Below are positions 57,118 to 64,000 of a stretch of DNA of 64,000 nt, one piece after another. This stretch comes from Hyphomicrobiales bacterium (GTDB taxonomy: Bacteria; Pseudomonadota; Alphaproteobacteria; Rhizobiales; Aestuariivirgaceae), in NCBI GenBank assembly GCA_025359215.1, contig JANYHE010000049.1, forward strand, positions 1 to 64,000, given 5' to 3'. Both the position numbers and the translations under genes were made by a program. The notes below the pieces were generated by a model, which saw nothing but the letters and a program-made list of their open reading frames with translations, did not search any database and was not told the DNA's origin. Each line of letters begins with the position of its first letter. Position 1 is the first letter of the stretch.

Positions 57118-58278
57118 CTACAAATTACCAGTGACGCATTTCTTGGCGAGTGACTTATATTGCTTCACAGTGAATTGAATGGGGTTGCCGCCTGCTGAAG
57201 GATCGCGCACGGCCATTTCTGCCACTTCGTCGAGGCGTTTAGTATCGATGCCAATGTCTTTGAGTGTGTGAGGGATTCCAATTTCTTTGCGCAGCGCCAA
57301 AACCCATTTGAGGAAGCCATTGAAACCGCCTTTAATGCCAAGATAGGCAGCAGCGCGTTCAATGTCTTTTTCAATCTTCTTGCGATTGGCCACCAGCACA
57401 TAAGGCATGATAACGCCGTTCAGCATGCCGTGATGGGCGTCATACAATCCGCCAAACGGATGTGACAGTGCGTGAATGGCACCAAGCCCACGTTGAAAAG
57501 CGGTTGCCCCCATGGTGGAGGCCACCAGCATGTTGCCGCGCGCATCAATATCTTTGCCGTTCTTCACAGCCTTGGCTAAGTTTTCTTTCACCAGCAACAT
57601 GCCCTCCAAGCCCACACCTTTGGCGAGAGGATTATAGAACGGCGCACAATAAGCTTCGATGCAATGGGCCAGTGCATCCATGCCAGTGGCCGCTGTGAGT
57701 TTTGCTGGCAAGCCAACTGTGAGTTCAGGATCAAGAATTGCAACTTTTGGCATAATGTTGGGGTGGAAAATGATTTTCTTTTCGTGGCTTTCAGGATGCG
57801 TGATCACGCCTGCTCTGCCCACTTCAGAACCTGTGCCGGCTGTTGTCGGCACCGCAATGATTGGCGAAATTTTCGAAGCATCAGCGCGTGTGTACCAATC
57901 ACCAATGTCTTCCAAATCAAACACTGAAATTGTTTGGCCATGCATCAAAGCAATCATCTTGCCAATGTCGAGGCCAGAGCCACCACCAAACGCAATCACG
58001 CCATCATGCTTGCCTTTTTTATAGGCTTTCACACCTTCAATGATATTGGCCTCAACCGGGTTGGGCCGCACATCGGAAAACATTTCAATGGCGAGGCCCG
58101 CTTTGCGCACATCATCCACAATGGCCTTCACCATGGGCAGGGCAGCTAAGCCTGGATCAGTCACAAAGAGTGGTCGCATTATGCCATTGGCTTTGCAGTG
58201 ATCAGCCAATTCCTTAATGCGGCCCGCACCAAATTTAATAGCCGTTGGAAAATTGATGTTGCGATGTGGGATTGTCAT
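57118..58278 (-). CDS. Iron-containing alcohol dehydrogenase (group III)
   Basis: This is a 386-residue NAD(P)-dependent Fe-ADH. IKFGAGRIKELADHC begins the Rossmann-like half, followed by VIAFGGGSGLDIGKMIALM and PTTAGTGSEVGRAGVIT. The metal site is in ATGMDALAHCIEAYCAP (Asp and His near 200) and GAIHALSHPFGGLYDAHHG (two His near 267-281). It is the fourth gene of the FGase-GS-ALDH-ADH operon and overlaps ALDH by four bases (ATGA). It would oxidise a short-chain or substituted alcohol to the aldehyde taken by the ALDH. Confidence 0.92.
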   Translation of the reverse strand: MTIPHRNINFPTAIKFGAGRIKELADHCKANGIMRPLFVTDPGLAALPMVKAIVDDVRKAGLAIEMFSDVRPNPVEANIIEGVKAYKKGKHDGVIAFGGGSGLDIGKMIALMHGQTISVFDLEDIGDWYTRADASKISPIIAVPTTAGTGSEVGRAGVITHPESHEKKIIFHPNIMPKVAILDPELTVGLPAKLTAATGMDALAHCIEAYCAPFYNPLAKGVGLEGMLLVKENLAKAVKNGKDIDARGNMLVASTMGATAFQRGLGAIHALSHPFGGLYDAHHGMLNGVIMPYVLVANRKKIEKDIERAAAYLGIKGGFNGFLKWVLALRKEIGIPHTLKDIGIDTKRLDEVAEMAVRDPSAGGNPIQFTVKQYKSLAKKCVTGNL

Positions 58279-59666
58279 AGCGTGGTCCTCAAATGATAGC
58301 TCTTTGGTCTGGTCACGGCTTCATAGCCAATTTGTGAAAGTGTAGCGCCTCGGCCGGTGTTCTTAACGCCGGTCCATGTGAGTGCGGGATCAAGACTGTC
58401 GCAGCGATTCATAAACACGGTGCCGGTTTCAATTTCGTCGCCAATGCGGGCAGCAGCTTCAACATCAGAAGTCCAGATTGCGGCAGTCAACCCAAACTCT
58501 GAATCATTCATCAGCTGAATGGCCTCTTTATCGTCCGACACTTTCATAATGCCAACCACAGGGCCAAAGCTTTCATCGCGCATCACGCTCATCTGGTGGT
58601 TCACATTGGTGAGCACTTGGGGTGCCAAATAAGGTGTTCCGATTTTATTGGCTGCAAATAGCTTGGAATCAATATGGGCCGTGGCCCCTGCCCGTGTGGC
58701 CGCAACAATTTGCTTGCGCACAAAAGCTGCAGCTTCAGGCTTGATCATTGGGCCTAACGTGGTGGCTTCATCGAGGGGCGAACCCAATACATATTTTTTG
58801 GTGAGGTCGATGAAACCATCCACAAAATCTTTGTACAGCGATTTGTGAACGTAAATGCGTTCAATGCCACAGCAGCTTTGGCCGGAATTAAAAAATGCAC
58901 CGTCCACTAAATTCTCAATGGCATGGGCCAAATTTGCATCGCTGCGCACATAGGCTGGGTCTTTGCCACCCAGTTCCAAACCGACATTGAGGAAACGCCC
59001 AACCGCCGCCTGCTCCATGGCTTTGCCGCCGGGAACGGAGCCTGTGAAGCACACCATGTTCACAAGCCCACCCAAAATAATTTCAGTGGCTTGATCATGG
59101 CTCAACACAAGATGCTGAAACACACCCTTTGGTAATCCAGCCTTTTCAAAAGCCTGTTGAAAACGTTCGGCCACCAACAATGTGTGCGACGCATGTTTCA
59201 GCACCACGGCATTACCCGCCATTAAAGCCGGAATAATCGAATTCACCGCTGTGAGATAGGGATAATTCCATGGCGCAATGGTGAACACCACACCCACAGG
59301 TTCTCGCTTGATGTAACGTGTGAAGCCAGATTTTGCTTCGGGTTGAATGGGAGCCAGCGCTTTTTCAGCAATGCTGATCATATACCGAGCGCGCTCTTCA
59401 AACCCACGCAATTCGCCTGCGCCATACCGCACGGGCCTGCCCATCTGCAGGGCAAGCTCCGGCACGATCTCATCCTTCATCGCAAGCATGGCATCGACAG
59501 CGGCGGCGCAATATTTACCGCGCTCCGCAATGCTCAGGTTTTTCCAATCTTTCTGCGCCGCATGGGCTGCAGCAAATGTTACTGCAACATCTTTGCGCGA
59601 GGCAATTTTGCGTTTGGCCACCAAGCGGCCATCAACAGGTGAAAATGATGAAATGAGATTGGACAT
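58275..59666 (-). CDS. NAD(P)-dependent aldehyde dehydrogenase
   Basis: This 463-residue ALDH oxidises an aldehyde to the acid. ATG at 59666 gives MSNLISSFSPVDGRLVAKRK and lies one base after the GS TAA; a TTG at 59681 is possible. Motifs are IAPWNYPYLTAVNSIIPALMAGN, VCFTGSVPGGKAMEQAAVGR, LELGGKDPAYV (general base Glu) and FNSGQSCCGIERIYV (catalytic Cys near 284). It resembles succinate-semialdehyde and gamma-glutamyl-semialdehyde type enzymes. In this operon an omega-aminoaldehyde or gamma-glutamyl-amidoaldehyde is the likely substrate. Confidence 0.9.
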   Translation of the reverse strand: MSNLISSFSPVDGRLVAKRKIASRKDVAVTFAAAHAAQKDWKNLSIAERGKYCAAAVDAMLAMKDEIVPELALQMGRPVRYGAGELRGFEERARYMISIAEKALAPIQPEAKSGFTRYIKREPVGVVFTIAPWNYPYLTAVNSIIPALMAGNAVVLKHASHTLLVAERFQQAFEKAGLPKGVFQHLVLSHDQATEIILGGLVNMVCFTGSVPGGKAMEQAAVGRFLNVGLELGGKDPAYVRSDANLAHAIENLVDGAFFNSGQSCCGIERIYVHKSLYKDFVDGFIDLTKKYVLGSPLDEATTLGPMIKPEAAAFVRKQIVAATRAGATAHIDSKLFAANKIGTPYLAPQVLTNVNHQMSVMRDESFGPVVGIMKVSDDKEAIQLMNDSEFGLTAAIWTSDVEAAARIGDEIETGTVFMNRCDSLDPALTWTGVKNTGRGATLSQIGYEAVTRPKSYHLRTTL

Positions 59667-59667
59667 G

Positions 59668-61044
59668 TTAGTAACGTTCAAAACCGCGCTTCAATTCCAA
59701 ATCAGTAATGCGGCGGTCAAACTCAAACTGCTCCCACTTTGCAGTGTGAACATAATGATCCACCACATCATCACCCAAGGCTGAGCGCAGGAATTTTGAT
59801 TTGTCGAGAAGCTCTGTTGCATCACGCAAGGTTTTTGGAATCTCGCGCAGTTTTTGCGCTGCTGAATAAGCATCGCCAGCAAACACGGGCTCCAACTTCA
59901 TTTTCTTTTCAATTCCATCCAAACCAGCTGCAATGAGTGCTGCAAATGCGAGATAGGGATTAAGGTCAGCACCGCCCACGCGGCATTCCACGCGAATGGC
60001 CTTGGTATCTGCACCACAAAGCCTGTAACCCGCCGTGCGATTATCAAAACTCCACACAGCCTTTGTGGGCGCAAATGTGCCCACCATGAAACGCTTATAG
60101 GAGTTGATATAGGGAGCGAGGAAATAAGTAATTTCGCTCGCATGTTCCAATTGACCAGCCAGATAATGCTGCATCATTTCGCTCATGCCATGGTGGCCAG
60201 CTTTGTCGTGGAAGTGCGAGGTTTTGCCGTCAGCCGACCACAGTGATTGGTGGATATGCGAGCTATTGCCCGCCATGCCATAATCCCACTTGGCCATAAA
60301 GGTGATGGCTTTGCCAACATTATAAGCAATTTCCTTGGCACCGTTTTTAATGATCACGTGATTATCAGCCATCACCAAAGCTTCATCATATTTCACATTG
60401 ATTTCTTCTTGGCCTGGCCCCCACTCGCCTTTGGAATTTTCAACATAAATGCCAGCACCCGCCAAACCATTGCGCAAGGCGCGCATATAAACTTCTTCTT
60501 TAGAGGTCTGCAGAATTCCGTAATCTTCAATGTAATAGGCCGCGGTTTTCATATCACGGTAGCCCTTGGTGTTGCAGGTCTCGAAACTATCATCGAACAA
60601 GAAGAACTCTAATTCAGAAGCCATATAAGCTTTCATCTTCATGGCTTCGAGGCGCTTCAATTGCTTTTTCAAAATTGCGCGGGGCGAATGCGGCACGTCT
60701 TCATGGGTGTGATGATCCAGCACATCACATAAAACCAGAGCGGTACCGGGCAACCAAGGGGTGCGGCGCAGGGTGGACATATCTGGCTTCAAAACGAAAT
60801 CGCCATAGCCTTTTTCCCATGAGGTGGCTTTGTAGCCGGGCACGGGTTCCATTTCGATATCAACGCCCAGCAGATAATTGCAGGCATGGGTTTCTTCATA
60901 ACCGCCATCGACGAAGAACTGCGCGTGGAAGCGCTTGCCAATCAGGCGGCCTTGCAAATCTGTCATGGCCACAACCACGGTATCAATTGTTCCAGCTTTA
61001 ACTTCTGCTTTCAGCGCGTCGAGCGTCAACATGCCTGTGTTCAT
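59668..61044 (-). CDS. Glutamine-synthetase-like gamma-glutamyl ligase
   Basis: This is a 458-residue GS-fold enzyme. ATG at 61044 follows GGGAGAGAAGAA; the ORF extension to 61104 lies inside the preceding gene. ASELEFFLFDD (metal Glu), GEWGPGQEEINVKYD, NSSHIHQSLW (active-site His) and SYKRFMVGTFAPTKAVW are present. NRTAGYRLCG and RVECRVGGADLNPYLAF provide the phosphate- and Glu-binding residues. It is divergent in sequence from the ligase at 23777 and is not GlnA. It overlaps the FGase-like gene (ATGA) and is followed by ALDH. A role in gamma-glutamylating an amine or amino alcohol is inferred. Confidence 0.9.
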   Translation of the reverse strand: MNTGMLTLDALKAEVKAGTIDTVVVAMTDLQGRLIGKRFHAQFFVDGGYEETHACNYLLGVDIEMEPVPGYKATSWEKGYGDFVLKPDMSTLRRTPWLPGTALVLCDVLDHHTHEDVPHSPRAILKKQLKRLEAMKMKAYMASELEFFLFDDSFETCNTKGYRDMKTAAYYIEDYGILQTSKEEVYMRALRNGLAGAGIYVENSKGEWGPGQEEINVKYDEALVMADNHVIIKNGAKEIAYNVGKAITFMAKWDYGMAGNSSHIHQSLWSADGKTSHFHDKAGHHGMSEMMQHYLAGQLEHASEITYFLAPYINSYKRFMVGTFAPTKAVWSFDNRTAGYRLCGADTKAIRVECRVGGADLNPYLAFAALIAAGLDGIEKKMKLEPVFAGDAYSAAQKLREIPKTLRDATELLDKSKFLRSALGDDVVDHYVHTAKWEQFEFDRRITDLELKRGFERY

Positions 61045-61799
61045 TTCTTCTCTCCCAGTTTCGCCGCCGCTTGTTGTAATGGAATGGAAAGGCGTTGTGC
61101 CCATTGCTGCTGGCCGCGCTCACTTTCAATGAGGTCGTTGCGAATTTCAATCATCAAGTGATGCAAGGCACGCGGGGCGGCATGTAAATTCATCAAGTGC
61201 ATTACACCGTCTTTTGGTCCGTAGGGCTCATTCAACTGCGTGTTGAACCCCGGAAACGACTTTACTAAAAGATTGGCCAACCACGCATCACGGTCAAACA
61301 AAAGACCCAGTTCAACGCTGCGCTCTTTGCCTTTATACAACTTGGTAAAACTGTGAATGGAAACTGGAATAGCCCGCAGGTTGTGGGCGGCGCGATGATC
61401 TAAAAATGCGGCAATGGCATTTTGAAAGGGACGATAGATTTGGTTAACGCGCGCCAGTTTGGCCTCAGCACTCAGATTTTTATTACCCGGAATAGGTGTC
61501 ACTTCGCTTATTTCGGGCATTGCGCCTTCAGCTTCCGGCGGGCGATTGCAATCATAGGCCAAGCGCGAATAGCTTTGTAAAATCAGTGGCGCGTTAAGCA
61601 ATTTTGATAAAATGCGAGCTGTGTTCGCTGCGCCGATATCATAGGCAATGTGACGGTCTAAATCGGCAGCACTAAGGCCCAGATTTCCCAGCACTTCTGG
61701 CATGCGATTGGAAGCATGTTCGCAGATCAACACAAAGGGCGAGTTGCCCTCGGCATTAATAGTTTGAGGGGCAGCAGGTTCAGTTTTTGATAAAAGCAT
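61041..61799 (-). CDS. N-formylglutamate amidohydrolase family protein
   Basis: This 252-residue FGase-family protein (PF05013) hydrolyses an N-acyl-type amide bond; the known reaction gives formate plus glutamate in histidine breakdown. SPFVLICEHASNRMPEVLGNLGL starts the zinc site with Glu and His. HIAYDIGAANTARILSKLL, LQSYSRLAYDCNRPP and IPVSIHSFTKLYKGKERSVELGLLFDRD are conserved. HHLMIEIRNDLI follows. No hut genes are near; the neighbours are GS-like, ALDH and ADH, so the substrate is more likely a gamma-glutamyl amide. It is the first gene of that operon. Confidence 0.88.
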   Translation of the reverse strand: MLLSKTEPAAPQTINAEGNSPFVLICEHASNRMPEVLGNLGLSAADLDRHIAYDIGAANTARILSKLLNAPLILQSYSRLAYDCNRPPEAEGAMPEISEVTPIPGNKNLSAEAKLARVNQIYRPFQNAIAAFLDHRAAHNLRAIPVSIHSFTKLYKGKERSVELGLLFDRDAWLANLLVKSFPGFNTQLNEPYGPKDGVMHLMNLHAAPRALHHLMIEIRNDLIESERGQQQWAQRLSIPLQQAAAKLGEKK

Positions 61800-61869
61800 G
61801 AGGCATTCCTTATGCTTGCTATCATTCCAGAGAACGCGTGATCTGCCAAGTGTGCTGGCTGCCGCAAGC

Positions 61870-61903
61870 CACTCAAAGAGTGTCGCAAAAGCAATCGCTT
61901 TTG
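61870..61903. promoter_or_regulatory. Tandem palindromes in the divergent control region
   Basis: CACTC-AAA-GAGTG (61870-61882) is followed by CAAAAGC-AATC-GCTTTTG (61886-61903), two perfect inverted repeats. They lie 50-70 bases before the GMC gene and about 70 bases before the opposite operon. They are good candidates for an operator shared by both transcripts. No regulator gene is adjacent. Confidence 0.55.
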
Positions 61904-61952
61904 TTGTGCCAGCGTCCAGTAATCTGAAAACACTTTATTTACGGCGGCAATC

Positions 61953-63611
61953 ATGGCGGAAGCCTTTGACTTTATCATTATAGGATCAGGCTCTGCTGGC
62001 TCAGTGATGGCCAAACGTCTTTCGGAGGATGGCAAGAATACTGTGCTGGTTTTGGAATATGGCGGCACGGATCGCGGGCCCCTTATTCAAATGCCGTCAG
62101 CCCTTTCCTATCCCATGAGCATGCCGCTTTATAATTGGGGTTTTGAATCCGAACCGGAGCCCCACCTTAACAACCGCAAACTGGCAACGCCGCGTGGCAA
62201 GGTGATGGGTGGCTCATCCTCCATCAACGGCATGGTTTATGTGCGCGGCCATGCTCGCGATTTTGACACTTGGGCCGAAATGGGTGCAGCCGGATGGGGC
62301 CATGCCGATGTGCTGCCCTATTTCAAACGCATGGAAAATGTCGAGGACGGTGAAACAGGCTGGCGTGGCACTGATGGCCCACTTTTCGTAAAAAAAGGCC
62401 TGCGCAAAAATCCACTCTATCAAGCATTTATCGATTCTGGCCGCCAAGCGGGATACCCTGTTTCAGCGGACTATAATGGCCACCAACAAGAAGGCTTCGC
62501 AGCGATGGAAATGACCGTGCATAACGGCGTGCGCTGGTCGACTGCCAATGCCTATCTCAAGCCCGCGCTTAAATCCGGCAATGTCAAATTAATCAAAGGC
62601 GCATTGGCGCGGCGTGTTTTGCTGGAAGGCAAGCGCGCCACAGGTGTTGAATATGAGGTGGGCGGCGAAGTGCTCACAGCCACGGCACGGCGCGAAGTGA
62701 TCATTGCCGCCTCCACCATCAATTCACCTGCCATTTTGCAACGCTCCGGCATTGGTCCAGGCCAAGTCTTGAATGATGCTGGCATCCCGGTGGTTCATGC
62801 GCTTGCAGGTGTGGGCGAAAACTTGCACGACCATTTGGAAGTCTATTTTCAATTGCGCTGCCTGCAGCCCGTTTCGCTGAACCGTGATTTGGGCTTATTC
62901 TCAAAAGGCATGATTGGCTTGCAGTGGTTGCTTTTCAAAACGGGTTTGGGTGCCACCAATCACTTTGAATCTTGCGGCTTCATTCGCAGTAAAGCTGGCA
63001 TTGAATATCCCGATATTCAATATCACTTCCTGCCCGCCGCCATGCGTTATGATGGCAAGGCCGCTTTTGCGGGCGATGGATTTCAAGTGCATGTGGGGCC
63101 GATGCGCACCAAGTCTCGTGGTTTCGTCCGTGTACGGAGCAATGATGCTAAAGCTCATCCAAAAATCCTGTTCAACTATATGTCACATGAAGATGACTGG
63201 GAAGAATTCCGCGCCTGCATCCGCCACACCCGCGAGATTATGAAACAAGCTGCTCTTGCACCTTATGCCGGTGAAGAAATTCAACCGGGTGCTGAAGTCA
63301 TTTCAGACGAGCAGATTGACAACTTCATCCGTGAACATTGTGAAAGTGCCTATCACCCTTGCGGCACCAATAAGATGGGTAGCGTTAAAGATAAATTGGC
63401 GGTGGTGGACCCTGAATGCCGCGTGATTGGCATTCAAAATTTGCGCGTGGTGGATTCATCCATCATGCCGCAAGTGACCAATGGCAACCTCAACGCCCCC
63501 ACAATCATGATCGGTGAAAAAGCCAGCGACCATATTCTAGGCAAGCAAATGTTACCGCCTTCAAACTTGGAGCCGTGGATCAATCCGAATTGGAAAACGT
63601 CGCAGCGCTAA
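61953..63611 (+). CDS. betA: GMC-family oxidoreductase (choline-dehydrogenase-like)
   Basis: This is a 552-residue FAD-dependent alcohol dehydrogenase with the BetA layout. [22 protein letters not shown] binds FAD near residue 5. [32 protein letters not shown] is the GMC signature near 77. [18 protein letters not shown], the second GMC signature, is near 250. [23 protein letters not shown] near 468 and [20 protein letters not shown] provide the catalytic His region and C-terminal FAD site. Choline, glycine-betaine-aldehyde precursors or another amino alcohol are possible. It is divergent from the GS/ALDH/ADH operon. The symbol is by similarity; choline specificity is unproven. Confidence 0.85.
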   Translation: MAEAFDFIIIGSGSAGSVMAKRLSEDGKNTVLVLEYGGTDRGPLIQMPSALSYPMSMPLYNWGFESEPEPHLNNRKLATPRGKVMGGSSSINGMVYVRGHARDFDTWAEMGAAGWGHADVLPYFKRMENVEDGETGWRGTDGPLFVKKGLRKNPLYQAFIDSGRQAGYPVSADYNGHQQEGFAAMEMTVHNGVRWSTANAYLKPALKSGNVKLIKGALARRVLLEGKRATGVEYEVGGEVLTATARREVIIAASTINSPAILQRSGIGPGQVLNDAGIPVVHALAGVGENLHDHLEVYFQLRCLQPVSLNRDLGLFSKGMIGLQWLLFKTGLGATNHFESCGFIRSKAGIEYPDIQYHFLPAAMRYDGKAAFAGDGFQVHVGPMRTKSRGFVRVRSNDAKAHPKILFNYMSHEDDWEEFRACIRHTREIMKQAALAPYAGEEIQPGAEVISDEQIDNFIREHCESAYHPCGTNKMGSVKDKLAVVDPECRVIGIQNLRVVDSSIMPQVTNGNLNAPTIMIGEKASDHILGKQMLPPSNLEPWINPNWKTSQR

Positions 63612-64000
63612 CCCGCAAACCGCACCGCATAAATCTGGGGCAATGTTCCACTCACCTGCGCCCAGCTATCGCCCTGGTTTTCACTCACCCATAAATTGCC
63701 GGTGGATGAACCCATCACTAAAACATCTCCCGTTTCATCGATGGCTAAGCCATGTCGAAACACCACATCATAAGCATTTTTCTGCGGCAGACCTTTTTTC
63801 AAACTTTTAAAAGTTTTGCCGCCATCGCGCGTGCGCGTCACCACCAAAGCACCATCCACTGGAATGCGCTTCTCATCTTTGATGCCCGGTACAAACCATG
63901 CCGTGTCAGCATCTTTGGGATGCACCACCACACCAAAACCAAATGACGATGGCTTGGCTTTTACGCGAGTCCACTTCTTGGCTCCGTTCACAGATTTGAA
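63608..64000 (-). CDS. BNR/YVTN beta-propeller protein, C-terminal end, 5' end outside the window
   Basis: This is the C-terminal 130 residues of a beta-propeller (sialidase/glycosyl-hydrolase-like BNR) protein. It shows repeated Asp-box-type turns: [37 protein letters not shown], and [22 protein letters not shown]. The GTG at 63991 is probably internal, because the reading frame stays open to the window edge. Such proteins are often called exo-alpha-sialidase or photosynthesis-stability-type factors, but real activity is unknown. Its stop (TAG) overlaps the GMC gene stop by four bases. Confidence 0.82.
   Translation of the reverse strand, partial: FKSVNGAKKWTRVKAKPSSFGFGVVVHPKDADTAWFVPGIKDEKRIPVDGALVVTRTRDGGKTFKSLKKGLPQKNAYDVVFRHGLAIDETGDVLVMGSSTGNLWVSENQGDSWAQVSGTLPQIYAVRFAG

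Overview
The window is a 64 kb piece of chromosome from an alphaproteobacterium, most likely a member of the Hyphomicrobiales (Rhizobiales) or a close relative. Reasons: a C4-pathway 5-aminolevulinate synthase (HemA), a CcmF/CcmH/CcmI cytochrome c maturation block, an alphaproteobacterial type of GltB/GltD, KdsD, a DUF2279 protein, a long-form AI-2E permease, an RpoH-type heat-shock promoter in the alphaproteobacterial form (CTTGAAA-N14-CCTATCT), and several genes of the glutamine-synthetase-like (gamma-glutamyl amine) family. Base composition looks moderate (about 50% GC by eye) and even. I see no insertion sequence, phage gene, CRISPR array or plasmid function. This is a densely packed core and metabolic region with many 1-11 bp gene overlaps.

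Layout. 1-2029: sulfate ABC transporter (cysT end, sbp) behind an Rrf2 regulator. 2.3-6.3 kb: TPR protein, tRNA-Thr, L,D-transpeptidase, AI-2E family permease, tRNA-Phe. 6.4-9.4 kb: MHS transporter with a large loop insertion, then infA-maf-yacG. 9.6-15.5 kb: ccmF-ccmH-ccmI, hemA, yggT, DUF167 and a secreted protein. 15.6-20.3 kb: typA, alpha/beta hydrolase, two paralogous small secreted proteins, hsp20 behind a sigma-32 promoter. 20.3-23.7 kb: a galactonate (De Ley-Doudoroff) operon, dgoK-dgoA-SDR-MFS. 23.8-27.5 kb: a GS-like ligase plus class III aminotransferase, and a divergent D-amino-acid transaminase. 27.5-30.7 kb: a metal cluster (znuA, DUF1007, NicO permease, tspO) behind a nearly perfect Zur box. 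30.8-36 kb: ccdA, haloacid dehalogenase, outer-membrane beta-barrel, kdsD, DUF2279 and a structured intergenic repeat. 36-45.5 kb: nfeD/SPFH pair, hemH, a PAS histidine kinase, ureohydrolase-chrA-puuD, galU, galE. 45.6-54 kb: MltB-type transglycosylase, DUF459 SGNH hydrolase, gltD and gltB. 54-57 kb: CHRD protein, SDR, threonine aldolase, UDG. 57-64 kb: an operon of N-formylglutamate-amidohydrolase-like protein, GS-like ligase, aldehyde dehydrogenase and Fe-type alcohol dehydrogenase, divergent from a GMC (choline-dehydrogenase-like) oxidoreductase.

How the genes fit together. Nitrogen and amine metabolism is the theme: GOGAT, two GS-like ligases, PuuD, a ureohydrolase, two aminotransferases and ALDH/ADH. 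The best candidate for an undescribed system is the 57-62 kb operon. It has every activity needed to attach glutamate to an amino alcohol, oxidise the alcohol to an acid in two steps and release glutamate plus an amino acid. The second candidate is the Zur-box-controlled ZnuA paired with a NicO-type permease and DUF1007 instead of ZnuBC. Heme supply (hemA, hemH) and heme handling (ccmFHI, ccdA) are also spread through the window; ccmE is absent here.
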